6,159 nt of DNA, from assembly GCA_958447915.1 (NCBI GenBank), contig CAUDCB010000120.1, positions 1 through 6,159 of the forward strand, given 5' to 3'. The position numbers and the translations under genes are program-made. A model generated the notes under the pieces. The model saw nothing but the letters and a program-made list of their open reading frames with translations. It searched no databases and was not told the origin of the DNA. The stretch is from an uncultured Collinsella sp. (lineage in GTDB: Bacteria > Actinomycetota > Coriobacteriia > Coriobacteriales > Coriobacteriaceae). Shown one piece after another: positions 6,157 through 6,159 of the stretch (position 1 is the stretch's first letter; each line of letters begins with the position of its first letter).

Positions 6157-6159
6157 AAC

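Overview
The window reads as chromosomal, GC-rich DNA from a Gram-positive actinobacterium. The protein sequences and gene content suggest a Coriobacteriia member, probably Collinsella-like. This is an inference from a SepF plus DivIVA division set, a DivIVA N-terminus of the KRGYD type, and strongly G/C-ending codon use; no rRNA or other marker is present to prove it. All eight genes are on the + strand, tightly packed, and evenly biased in composition. I see no mobile element, CRISPR array, tRNA or rRNA.

Bases 1-3351 hold the downstream part of a high-affinity phosphate uptake operon. It runs pstC (5' end cut off by the window), pstA, pstB and phoU. PstC and PstA are the two membrane permeases of the ABC importer and PstB is its ATPase. 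PhoU is the cytoplasmic partner that normally damps transport and signals phosphate status to a PhoR-type kinase. The binding protein PstS should lie just upstream. The pst genes are separated by 3-12 bp. A 92-bp gap with small repeats and a short hairpin precedes phoU. A strong GC hairpin with a poor U-tract follows phoU at 3389-3420.

Bases 3471-6037 hold a division and cell-pole cluster: yggS/ylmE (PLP homeostasis), sepF/ylmF (FtsZ membrane anchor), yggT/ylmG (small membrane protein) and divIVA (polar/septal coiled-coil scaffold). This matches the ylmE-ylmF-ylmG-divIVA string found next to ftsZ in many Gram-positives, but here it sits beside pst-phoU and lacks ylmH before divIVA. SepF would tether FtsZ rings to the membrane, YggT is linked to septal and nucleoid organisation in related systems, and DivIVA marks curved membrane.

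The right end (6038-6159) holds two hairpin terminators of opposite polarity: one for divIVA on the + strand and one for an unseen convergent gene on the - strand beyond the edge.

The most interesting point is yggT. Its first membrane helix and Shine-Dalgarno are intact, but there is no ATG, GTG or TTG at the proper start; the best-placed codon is ATC at 5016. No clearly new multi-gene system is visible. The other oddities are within-family variations in PhoU, PstA, SepF and DivIVA.
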